Source: Nymphalis io
Taxonomy: Eukaryota; Arthropoda; Insecta; Lepidoptera; Nymphalidae
Assembly (NCBI RefSeq): GCF_905147045.1
Contig: NC_065899.1
Location: 632,501 to 696,500 of the forward strand
Reading direction: 5' to 3'
Length of the DNA: 64,000 nucleotides
Part shown: positions 36,063 through 46,649 of the stretch, piece by piece
How positions within the stretch are numbered: position 1 is the first letter of the stretch
Layout of the letters: each line of letters starts with the position of its first letter
Translations under genes and position numbers: made by a program
Notes under the pieces: model-generated
The model's input: only the letters and a program-made list of their open reading frames with translations
What the model was told of the DNA's origin: nothing
Database searches by the model: none

Positions 36063-37665
36063 GTCGGGTCTTATATAAAAGCAAGAAGAATTGTATATTC
36101 ATAGCTTGACTCTGAAACTTGATATAACTATATCGAACCTGGAACTTTGTCCTTATATTTTCCCAATTAGCCCTTTTATCATTTTAACGAACCGCATGTT
36201 TGCGAAGATAATTATTTTATAGTAAATAATAGAGCAATAGTTTACTTAAGTATCGAGCTGGCCCGGGCTGGATATTGAATTTTCGCTCGAACGGTAATTG
36301 GTTTAAACACTTTATGGCGGCTATTATCGTAAATTTTGCCTAGAAACACTAAGATAGACCCGAAACTACCACACTCGGGATTGAAGTGGGTTTTAAGAAC
36401 AGCTTAATGTTATAGCAATCGTTAATCAGAGTAAAGTAGACACAGTAGACACAGTAGGGCAATGAAATTATTTAAAAATAAATATATGTATTATCTAAAA
36501 AAAACTAAAAAAAAATTGCGTCTTTACTATCTAATATTAATATTTTACAATCAATTTAAATGAAAAATTACTATCTTTTGGAAACTATAAATTTGACGAA
36601 AACCTAATTGATATACATCTGCACCCGCCCACAACCCACGCTCGAATGGTCAGATTGTTCTAAATTTAAACGAGAACAAAAATGAATGAACTCTACATGC
36701 GTGTGCGCACGTAAAAATAGTTACCGTGACCGTCAGGCGTTCTGCCAGATACCAAAGTAAGGTAATTCTGCTATTTCTGATATTTTTACGACATTTTATT
36801 GTATTTTATAGTATTATTTAATATTCAAGTCCATGCAGTGAAAGCAAAGAGATTATATAGATAGATAAGAATACCACATAAAACAACCACATTCGAGTCC
36901 TCTCTTAAAGGATTTCGAAGAGGCTATCGATATCACAATGTTCAACTAAACATATAAAGTCTACAGCTTTTGACTTGTATTACTATCAACTAGTCAAATT
37001 GGTAGCGCTGATTAAATTTATCAATCGTTATATCATATTTATGAAACATATCCCGTGATATCTCCAACTTGGACGAAGACATCGGTACCAGGTTTAATGG
37101 GTAAGAATCCTACATAATAATACATAAGGAGACCAGTAACAAAAAGATTAATAAAAATATGTACTAACTCTCTCAAATCGAAGGAGTAGATAAGTATTTA
37201 AATTTTCATATTCCATGCGATTGTCTAATAATTTTGCTATGTTATGCACTATAAACAGTTCTTGATTAATGTATATTTATTTATAAAACAACACGATTTC
37301 ACATTAATATTATTTTATTATTTTCGACAATTTATTCAGTTATTTATTTGTATTTAGCGTTCTCGTTGTTTCAATAGCATATACGTAAATATTGTCAACA
37401 TGTAATACCTATGTACGTTTCATACCTAAATGGTTAGCGTTGATTAGATTCTCGTTTAGTTACCAACCCACTGTCAATCATCTTCGTAACTAGTAAATGG
37501 TTATCATACATTGTATCACAGTTATGAATAATGTTCTCTTTATGGTTTCCATGTAAATAAATCAAAAGTAAATAAATAAAAATAAATCGAAACTCAAAGC
37601 AGAATTCGATCGTGAAATATCAGAAAATGGAAACGTTGACTATAATAATTATAATATTTAAAACC
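36063..37665. other. Non-coding stretch
   Basis: No gene or assignable repeat. tagacacagtagacacagta at 36435-36454 is a small tandem. Confidence 0.4.
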
Positions 37666-37796
37666 TTACTTATAAACGTTCTTTAGCAGCGAATTAGATA
37701 AACAATGGTGTTCTTCTTCTTTCGAATGTCAAATAATGATTAAAAGAGCGAAATCAGTGTTTAATTAAACAGCCTCTAAGCAACGTTTATAAGTAA
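37666..37796. mobile_element. MITE-like element with 15-bp terminal inverted repeats
   Basis: Left end ttacttataaacgtt (37666-37680) is the exact reverse complement of aacgtttataagtaa (37782-37796). The 131-bp unit has no coding capacity. A worn relative is at 9761-9888, and a further end-like fragment (ttacttataaacgtta) is near 6266. I could not fix a clear target-site duplication, so the superfamily is open. Confidence 0.65.
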
Positions 37797-38913
37797 AGCC
37801 GTTAAAGTGGATCACAGATCTCGTTTTACGAGTGAGATACGAAGTGAGTTGTAACCGAATAGCACTGCTGTTATTATTTAGCTTATGAAAGATTTTTTTT
37901 TAATTGTCTTAGACGACAAAGGAGACACGGGCACTGTACGAAATATAAAACACTCCTTTCACCATCAAGGCGCCAATGTATATATTGTTATTTTATGGTA
38001 CAATAAGTGGTAGGTGGTACCAGCAAAAAATGTTTCTTAGGAATTATTAAAAAACTGTTAATCACTCATAATATTTACGAGAACGCTGTCTTTATTCGTC
38101 TAAGTTTATTCAAAGACTATGATGTAACAAACAAAAACACCGCGCTATGTTTATTTTATAGTTACGTTAAATATAGACGCGCCATGACGTAAGGAACTTT
38201 CTTATTTTATCATGCTTTTGTAAATAGTCGTATAATACACTGTCTTAATACATATTAAAAAAATATTTATTAAAGTAGAATTTTACAAGCAGAAATCCTC
38301 TTTTGTAACATGTTGATATATATATTGTGATATACGATAAAAAATATATGTATTTTATATCGAATATCATATCATATCACTTCAATATTTCAGTTAGTTT
38401 GAGATACAAAAATTAAGATACATTAATATGATGTTATATTTTCGTTCATAAACAAATAAAATGTTGGTATATTGGATTTGGTATCAAGTAACGCCATCTG
38501 TGACAGGGTAGTGAAACCACTACGTGAAAATAATTCACGAACCTTTTGCTAAAGGTTCTACTTAGAGCTTCCTGCGTTTTCCGCTAGAGGCGGCACTGTC
38601 GATGCTTTATAATAACTTTTGAAAAAAAAAAGAAAATATCATTTGTTACAATCGTTATTAAAAATTACTATAATTAAAACATTTAATCAATGCAATAAAT
38701 GTCAACACAGAAAAAAGTTAGAATTGTATTGTCAAATAAAACTAGTACTTTAGTTAACGAATATTATTAAGATATATTTTTTTAAACTTTACCAAAAAAC
38801 AGAATCAAGAGTTGATAATGTTTTGTTTAAATATAAAAAACAAAATTCACTTTATTCATGTAGGCCAATTCAAACACTTTTGAAACTTCATTTTACGAGT
38901 ACGTATTACATTT
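37797..38913. other. Non-coding stretch with one repeat-like block
   Basis: 38473-38606 (taacgccatctgtgacaggg ... ttccgctagaggcggcactg) has the look of a dispersed lepidopteran repeat, but no second copy is here. No gene. Confidence 0.4.
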
Positions 38914-39130
38914 TTTTATAGTATAGGTAGGCGGACGAGCAAATGGGCCGCCTTATGGTAAGTGGTCACCAACGCCCGTAGACATTACCATTGTAAGAAA
39001 TGTTAACCATCGCTTACATCGCCAATGCGCCATCAACCTTGGGAACTCAGATGTTATGTCCCTTGTGCCTGTAATCACACTGGCTCGCTCACCCTTCAAA
39101 CACAACAATACCAAGTACTGCTGTTTCACT
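38914..39130 (-). repeat. S2 repeat, 5'-truncated
   Basis: tttttttatagtataggtag, gggccgccttatggtaagtg, accttgggaactcagatgtt and aataccaagtactgctgttt. It stops there, so the last 70 bp are missing. Minus-oriented. Confidence 0.8.
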
Positions 39131-39933
39131 ATGTACTATAATGTAAAAACTGCTTAGTAAATATTCCGTAAAACCGAAACAAAATGATACAGTTCAAATT
39201 CCTTCCAACGATTCATATCGGTAGAATCTATATTCCGAAATGATTGATTTCATTTTATTTAAATATGGTTTTAAGTATCCACGAATCAAATGAATACTGA
39301 TTTTGATTAAGTGGTGAACAGACTGCCCAGTGTACCGATTTCTACGGGCCGTCTAACTTACATTTAAAAATTGCCTTAGTTGCCTTTTAAAGGTAGGTAA
39401 TGTACTCCACTTAGGGGTTCGAATACCCTCGAATCTACGCACCGAATACCTTTTATGGTAATAATTTGAAGCGACGCTTCGGAATACTTTAATGTAGAGA
39501 CCCAAATGCGGAAGTTACCTTCTTGAATACATAACTAAGTATAGTAGATGCGTGCTCTTACATTTCAGTAACTTCCAGACTAAATTATTGGAGAGTATGT
39601 CGGTGATTTTTGTCAAAAAATTCCTGTAATGAGTTCGTATTAATATAAATTATATCTACGTAATTACGACCCACAATAGATAATTGGTTAATTAGAACGA
39701 AGTCGGGGCGGGCCGCTAGCATTTTATTAAATACTAAAAATTATACCGTATATAAAATAATAATATAGTATAAAAAAGCATATATAATATAATATTTCAA
39801 ATTACATTTTGTAAATTTGGGAATTAACATAAGAGTATCATATCGCTGCCGATTTGTAGTTTATTTCCTTAGGCTTCGAGAATTACAAAGTGCATAATTA
39901 AGTGTTAATACCTCTCAATATAAAAAAATAAAA
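39131..39933. other. Non-coding stretch
   Basis: 39690-39740 (aacgaagtcggggcgggccg ctagc) is a 3'-end fragment of the gcagctagt element type. No gene. Confidence 0.4.
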
Positions 39934-40230
39934 AAGCCGAGATGGCCCTGTGGTAAGAACGCGTGAATCTTAACCGATGATCGTGGGTTCAAACCCGGGC
40001 AAGCACCACTGAATTTTCATGTGCTTAATTTGTGATTATAATTCATCTCGTGCTTTACGGTGAAGGAAAACATCGTGGGGAAACCTGCATGTGTCTAATT
40101 TCACTGAAATTCTGCCACATGTGAATTCTACCAACCCGCATTGGAGCAGCGTGGTGGAATAAGCTCCAAACCTTCTCCTCAAAAAGAGGAGAGGAGGCCT
40201 TTAGCCCAGCAGTGGGACATTCACATACAT
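39934..40230 (+). repeat. S1 SINE, near full length
   Basis: aagccgagatggccctgtgg, gatcgtgggttcaaacccgg, ctcgtgctttacggtgaagg, gagcagcgtggtggaataag, and gcccagcagtgggacattca. It lacks only the final ggctgttactgt. The antisense 104-codon frame is repeat-derived. Confidence 0.9.
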
Positions 40231-40335
40231 AAACAAATTTCTGTTTAACTGAATTGTTGTACTCCGGTGTCAATGATGTGTGTGTGAACCAATATAAACA
40301 GGCAAGGCAAGGAATATAACATCTAGCATATCTAA

Positions 40336-40452
40336 CATATAACAAAAGTTCCCATGGTTTGTGGCGCATTGGTGATGTAGGGGATGGTTAGCATTTTTTA
40401 CAACGCCAGTGTCTATGGGTAGTACAGAGCACTTATCATGAAGTGGCTACCA
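40336..40452 (+). repeat. S2 repeat, degraded 3' half
   Basis: aaaagttcccatggtttgtg, cgcattggtgatgtagggga and cacttatcatgaagtggcta follow S2 with many changes. Confidence 0.55.
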
Positions 40453-42330
40453 CAGGAGCAATAAATAAATGCATAAATTAGCAACAAAAAGCAACACAAA
40501 AACGCTAGAGTCGTTGTTAAATTAAAAAAAAAAATGAAGATATCAATAACTTTCTTTTAAAACGAGTATTTTAACTTAAATAGGTTTTGATATAATAAAA
40601 ATCAAAGTGATGAATAAACGCATAAACACGCGCAAACATATATACAGTCGTCTATGTGCTTCTGATGTTGCAATATGTATATATGCTATATATGTTAATA
40701 TAACCTTTTTAATGTTTAGAACGCAATTTAAAACAATCGAGTAAAACGTTTCTATTTGCAACGACTGATTGAAATGTTTTTAAGGTTTCACTTCTCTCTC
40801 GTGTACGATTTGTGTTTCACGTTAATTCCTGTTTAATTACTGTCATTCTTTTGATTTCGTTTTTCGATACGTACAAGTATATGCAAGTATTTGTACAAAT
40901 ATATATTAGATAATTGATTTTTTGGAAGCGATTTGAAAAATCTTTTGATGTGTTAACATCTAAAGATTTTCGGTACACGGTAGGGTCTAATTGAAAGTTC
41001 GAGCGTCATACGAGTAAATGTAAGATTTCGAGCGTCATATGACGTCAGCGTAACATTTGTTTTTACACGTCAATTCTCGCGAGTATCTTGGCACTCACAC
41101 CATTTTTTACTTGATTGATCAACATTTAAGTCACATTAATGGCTTTCACCCACGGGAGCAGGGTAGGAAAATTTAACGCGGAGCTGCTAGTTAAATTATA
41201 ACGGAAACTTGATCGTAGTATGTAGTTCACACATAAGATCACATTGAGATTACTTTATTTCCATAATTAGGTAAATGCCAGTGAGCGGGCATTTTTACAC
41301 AGAAATTAACATCTCACAAATTACACGAATCGTTAACAAAGAAGTAATTTAGCGGTAAACGGTAAATGAGAACAAAATTAATTTATTATACGCGGTATCG
41401 TTTAATGTTTTAAGACTTCATTGTATTTATAATATTATATATATTTTTAATTTAAAATAATTATCATATCGTTATTTATTAATGAACTGATTATGCCTAA
41501 GAGAATCTGATTTCGTTTATATTTTCAACTGGAATAAGAAAAAAGTTTTGTTTTTTTTTTGTAATGAAAAAAACAGACCATTATTATGTACAAGAAAATA
41601 CATTTTTCGTCTCTAATAGTTTGTTTTATCATAGAAATTCCAAATTATCATTACAAAAAAAATTAAGCAATAGCAATTAGTTTCAAAAGTAGGTTCTTAA
41701 AAATATATATAAAAGAAAATTAATAGGATAATAAACATTATTAATGAATAAAAGAGATAAAAATAAGATAAGAGATTAAGAGACAAATTTGTCATTAGAG
41801 ATAAAAATTACAAAAAGAAAAATTCCCCACTTAAGAAATATATAAATATCTACAAGTTATATAAATCTAAATCTTCCTCGTTTAATTCTCTGTGTATTAG
41901 TAAAAACCGTATCTAAATTTGCGTGGTTTAAAAGAAGATAGCGGATATATCGACCGAGAAATTCAACGACTTTGTTTTAAACCGTTTATACGTATAAATT
42001 TAAATATTTTTTCCCATCCAATTTCGCATCGAGGTCGTCGTGCCACAGATTATTTAGAGTTATAAAAAAAATACTAAAAATATATTATAATATAAAAGAA
42101 TAAGATGATTTAAATTGTTAAATGCATGTGTGGTTTTAAGTCACGGGGAATGTAATGGTAATTGGAGATACTGGGTTCCCGATTAATAAAAGAGCTATTT
42201 ATTATATACTTACTTCAAATCTACATGTTTTTTTTTTTTGAATAACAGAGTATAAATAATAATTAATAAGTACCATTTACCGGGTTCAGTCAACTTGTTC
42301 ATAAATCATACGATAGCTAATAGACAAACA
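40453..42330. other. Non-coding, very AT-rich stretch
   Basis: ttcgagcgtcata occurs twice (40998-41010 and 41027-41039), the second running into a CRE palindrome tgacgtca (41040-41047). 41125-41200 (tttcacccacgggagcaggg ... gcggagctgctagtt) is a gcagctagt-type end. No gene supported. Confidence 0.4.
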
Positions 42331-43171
42331 AATTTTTTTTTTTTTTTTTTTATTTATTTGGGAAACATACAGCATAATATAATACATAAAATTTAGTAAC
42401 AAAATAAATTTCACTTAAGCCAACAAAGTTTCCACTTATACAAACAATCATGGAGTGAACCTAACGATAACAAGTTATTTAACAATTTATTAAGATATAT
42501 GAATAAAGTATTAAAAATAATTTAAAACAGAAAAAAAAAAAAAAAAAAACGATAAGAATATTACTGACAAATACAGTTTTTTAGAGCTTCTTTGAACTTA
42601 AATAAATTTTCGTTAAATATATCTATACTAGTGTAGCGTTTATTATGATTGTCACATGCTCTTACTAAAAAGCGATTTTTAGCATAGTTCGTTCTACACA
42701 TTGGGACATAAAAGGTATGTTTTGAACGGGCAATGGAATGTGAGCACTTGATATAAATGTTGTTGACTAAGTACATTGAATCGACAAAATTATTTACAAT
42801 TTTGTAAAGAAAAACCTGATCTTTGCATTCCCTGCGTTTCTCAAGCGACAAAATATTAAGCTTATTAATAGCATTGGACCCAAATTTACGCGTTAATCTT
42901 CTAATAAATTTATTCTGAACATTTTCGATAGCCATAACATACTTAGAGTATTGTGGATTCCAAACCGTTGAAGCGAATTCCAAATTAGATCTTACATACG
43001 AGTTATACAACACATTATATGTATTGATATGCTTAAAGTCTCTTCCCTGGCGAAATATGAAACCCATCATACTGTAAGCTTTTGCGATAATTTTATTCAC
43101 ATGCCTGTCAAATAATAAATTAGAATCTAGAAGCACTCCTAGGTCCCTAACCTCGGTTAGGTTAGGTTAAA
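42331..43171 (-). mobile_element. LINE-C: 5'-truncated non-LTR retrotransposon
   Basis: The poly-A end appears as a T-run at about 42331-42350, followed by a 3' UTR of about 200 bp with a second A-run (42532-42550 on the plus strand). It continues into an intact C-terminal reading frame up to about 43165. The 5' break is at about 43165-43171, next to a ggttaggttaggttaa stretch. Immediately beyond starts the 160-bp repeat. No clear target-site duplication was found. Confidence 0.8.
42561..43165 (-). pseudogene. Reverse transcriptase C-terminal fragment of LINE-C
   Basis: About 200 codons remain of the region following the reverse transcriptase palm. The frame enters from the truncated 5' side as NLTEVRDLGVLLDSNLLFDR, then HVNKIIAKAYSMMGF, VLYNSYVRSNLEFASTVWNP and IENVQNKFIRRLTRKF. 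The 'VRDLGVLLD' and 'R..LEF.S.VWNP ... IE.VQ..F.R' patterns are hallmarks of the thumb/C-terminal part of jockey/CR1-like LINE polymerases. All catalytic motifs (YADD etc.) lie upstream and are lost, so it cannot act on its own. The frame has no internal stop or shift down to its terminator at 42561, so insertion is not ancient. The clade is inferred from the motifs and not proven. Confidence 0.8.
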
Positions 43172-43331
43172 AAGTTAGACTAGACATGCCAATACGCAAG
43201 TAACTCGATCACAATTATCACGGAAATAGTCGATTAGTTCGTAAATAACTGTTGTATAACATTTTCACTGTTTTACGCGGGCGAACGTTTAGCCAACATT
43301 CAAAAAATTAAATTTTTCATGTTACAATTTT
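43172..43331 (+). repeat. 160-bp exact direct repeat, copy 1
   Basis: Base-for-base identical with 44250-44409 by my reading. It begins aagttagactagacatgcc and ends gttacaatttt. It matches no other family here and does not have TG...CA ends. Copy 1 abuts the 5' break of LINE-C. Confidence 0.9.
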
Positions 43332-44034
43332 ATAATATAAAACATAAAATAATGTTATAAATAATATATTAATTGTAATAAACTACGTAGAAGAAATATC
43401 TAAATTCAAGTCACACCCGAGTTAAATGAGATTCTAGGTGGTATAAAAGTGATATACTTCGGTTTTATTCAAAAATTTAAAATTCATGAAAGTGCGAGTA
43501 ATATTTTTACCTTAACAGTGAACACTTGGATTTTATTGTACATTTATTATACTAATAATAAAATATATAAATATTTAAATATTACGTCGAATAACAAACG
43601 TATAAAGGATTTATTAGATTGGCAACATTGACATTGACATAAGATGGATGGCGGGACCGAGCCGTCAGATCGAGTTTAAAAATATTAGTCAATCGTGATT
43701 TTATAAATATTTGCAATCAGGCTACCACAGATTATAAAGAGCTGGCGAGAGAATATAATTATAAAATTCAACGCTTATGAAGGAGGTGCCTGCCGAGATA
43801 ATATACTACTTCATTTTGCCGCCATTTTGGTAAATATTAGTTATGACCTTTAATATTTCACAGTCGTAGAGTAAAGACTTGACTAATTTATAATGAAATT
43901 TTTATGATAAGCCGACGTTTTCTAATTGTTAACACAGTATACGCAAACTTAATCCAATAAGAATAGTCAACTTATATTAGAAATACGAATATCATACGGA
44001 TGTTAGAATCACGTTTGCCTGAAACTTAACAGAT
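43332..44034. other. Unique-looking spacer between the 160-bp repeats
   Basis: AT-rich, with no gene. It holds gaccgagccgtcagatcgag (near 43657) and, at 43818-43828 on the minus strand, an aaaatggcggc YY1/Pho-like site. No reverse transcriptase, integrase or transposase frame is present. Confidence 0.45.
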
Positions 44035-44218
44035 GATTGCATGTGTAAACCGAGGCCAGCAACACTTAATTTTCATGTGATAAATTTTTGTTCTAAATTC
44101 ATCTCGTGCTCGGCGTAAGAAATCCAAAGGAATGTGTATCTACCAATCCAAATTGCAGCGAGGTGGAATAAGCTCCAAACCACTCCTCAAAATTATAAAC
44201 ATTCACAGGCTGTTACGC
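44035..44218 (+). repeat. S1 SINE, degraded
   Basis: gtgtaaaccgaggccagcaa, aattttcatgtgataaattt, ttcatctcgtgctcggcgta, gaggtggaataagctccaaa and acattcacaggctgttacgc in S1 order, with deletions. Confidence 0.65.
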
Positions 44219-44249
44219 AACTATTTTTAGGACTATATTTACCAGCGTT

Positions 44250-44409
44250 AAGTTAGACTAGACATGCCAATACGCAAGTAACTCGATCACAATTATCACG
44301 GAAATAGTCGATTAGTTCGTAAATAACTGTTGTATAACATTTTCACTGTTTTACGCGGGCGAACGTTTAGCCAACATTCAAAAAATTAAATTTTTCATGT
44401 TACAATTTT
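44250..44409 (+). repeat. 160-bp exact direct repeat, copy 2
   Basis: Second copy, offset 1078 bp from copy 1. Sequence after it (caatttaatgtgaagttccc...) differs from that after copy 1, so the duplication does not extend further right. Confidence 0.9.
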
Positions 44410-46221
44410 CAATTTAATGTGAAGTTCCCGGTTCTGAATGTAGATTATACTGACAGTTGTAGTTCTCATTGGAACTTTGTAAGTAAAATTTAAGTGAATA
44501 CTAGAAGTTGAGTGGAATAGTGTTGCATTATAAATAGTGATGTTATTAATCAAGAACTGTTTGTAGTGCATACCATAGTAGAGCTAATAGCAAATCGTAT
44601 TGAATATGTAAATCCAAGGTTTATTTATCTTTACTTCTGCGGTAGGGTTTAGTTAATTTAATTAACAATAAGCATCCATCGATATCTGCTTGGAATATAA
44701 TCAACTGATATTGTTCTATACGTTTGAACATAAACGTACAAATATAAGCGAGTCTACGTCACATTATGTCAATTTGAAAACAAGACAACGCTTTAACAAA
44801 TCACTTTTACGTTAGAGCGTTTGTAACTTGCAGCTATTAAGCGCTTTAGTTGAGGAACACGTGCACGTTATTGGTCGCTTGTGCAGCGCTTGATAGACTC
44901 ATTAGATCAGGTTGTTTGCCTTGACAAGGTCAGGTCGAGACCGGTTTCTCACGTTTATCCAGCCAGTCAGCATTCATTCATCGAATTCTTTCGGTTTTAT
45001 TTGTGACAACATTGAATTAATGTTTTCATGACCTGAATGCTAAGCATTCTTATTTTAAATCATTTAATAGCACAATGCTCTTTATTCTATTATTATAAAA
45101 AAAAATCTGTAATTGGCGTAGGGTATATGTTAGATAAATTATCTTATATACTTTATTAGGCAGGATAAGTTTTTATTTGTGCTGTCAATTGCATATTCAT
45201 ATATAAGCTTATCTGATGCTGTGCGGGATGTGTATAGACCTTTATTCTTAATTTAACAATTTCTAACATCTGTCTACCAATCACTAAATTTATTGAATAG
45301 TGTCTGTAATTACACCAGCTCGCTGATCATACAAACCAGAAAAAAACGCAGAATGACTGATAAGTGTTTGGAACTAGTCCAGATAAGATGGTACAAAACC
45401 CTACCACTAAGCTCAATGTTTATTTACGAGTCCTACACATTACACTTGGTGATGTATAAACACACACATTAAAAAAGACTTTTATTACATCACTTGTGAA
45501 CTCTTAATACATGTATATGGGTATACCGTTTATCGTTTTTTTTTAAAGCAATCATTTTAAAAACGAGCCGTTTTCCTCGCTTTTCATTCTCAACATGTGT
45601 ATTGTCCACATTGACGACAAGCTAGATTGCTTGGCTGTATGCGATGTATCTTTAGTCTAACTCGGAAAAAAACCTATTTAACATGACGTTGTATTCTAGA
45701 TGCAGAATTAAAACTATGTAAGGTCTTACTCTACTATCGCTATTCAAGGATGTATTATAACCTGATAACTTTTGAACGTCCAACGAAGCGATCTCAAGGA
45801 ACTTCTGTCTAACTTATGTTTCGAAACGGACGCACAACATTTAGATTAAATTGCAAGTTTAGATCGTAATTTTTATCTCGTTTTACGTAATATTTCCTAT
45901 ACTCGAATTCCAAACGAATGTAGGGTAAGGATAAACAAAACTTATATTTACATATTGCATGCGATTTGCTTATAGTTCTGTTATATTATGTACAAACACT
46001 TATTTAATATATTTTTATTTATAATTCAACACAGTTCCATGTAACTGCTTACAACCACTTTAATTTTACTTCCATAGAACAGATTATAACTTCGCGGACT
46101 TTCATAACGCAATTGTTCCGCGAATTAGTGAATAGCAATAGATTATTCAAGAATTCGACCAATGATATTGCGTCAATTCAATGTCAAAGTTGTCTATTTG
46201 TCTTCACTCCTAATATAAATA
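44410..46221. other. Non-coding stretch
   Basis: 44810-45000 is GC-richer and repeat-free, with an E-box-like cacgtgcacg and gacaaggtcaggtcgagacc; a possible regulatory block. 45250-45425 is a worn minus-oriented S2 (gtctgtaattacaccagctc, agtccagataagatggtaca). No gene. Confidence 0.4.
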
Positions 46222-46532
46222 TAATGTCATCCAGACCGATTTCGGCTACGGCGGCCAATCCTAAGAGAGATTAGTCAACTGCACAGGAGATATTATAGTG
46301 CACAAGTGTGTGCGCAAACACTGGTGCACTCTCGATTGCCTAACTCTCTTAGTTCGATATGACAGCAATCTGACACGACTGGAAAGAGTTCAGGCGCAGA
46401 GCCAACGGCTTGACGTACTTTCCGAGGCAAGGGAATTTCAAATTCTAGACTCCGGGCTGCTGAGAATGTTTCGACACTTTTTATAGGCCCGACTTGGGAT
46501 TTGATCCCAGGCCTCCGGGTCTGAAGCCTTAC
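46222..46532 (-). repeat. S4 SINE, larger part, interrupted by LINE-A
   Basis: On the plus strand: tccagaccgatttcggctac, attatagtgcacaagtgtgt, gactggaaagagttcaggcg (long S4 variant), gggatttgatcccaggcctc and cgggtctgaagccttac. It stops abruptly at the LINE T-run. The missing tRNA-head end reappears at 49148. Confidence 0.85.
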
Positions 46533-46569
46533 TTTTTTTTTTTTTTATATATTCGCCGGGAGGGCAAAT

Positions 46570-46606
46570 GACTCTACTCCACCTGATGGTAAGTGGTAGT
46601 AGAGTC
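46570..46606 (-). other. 3' UTR hairpin of LINE-A
   Basis: Arms gactctact and agtagagtc pair perfectly (9 bp), followed by one bulged base and a ccac/gtgg stem of 4 bp. They enclose the 10-base loop ttaccatcag. It sits about 25 bases from the A-tail. In stringent-type LINEs the reverse transcriptase recognises such 3' structures (known for UnaL2 and others). Identical in the 53225 copy. Confidence 0.8.
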
Positions 46607-46649
46607 CAAACGCGACGACGGCCAGTACAGACGGGAAAAACGTTCTGCA

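Noticed and set aside
43172..44409. LTR retrotransposon with 160-bp LTRs
   Set aside because: No TG...CA ends, no primer-binding site, no gag/pol, and no target duplication in the 918-bp interior.
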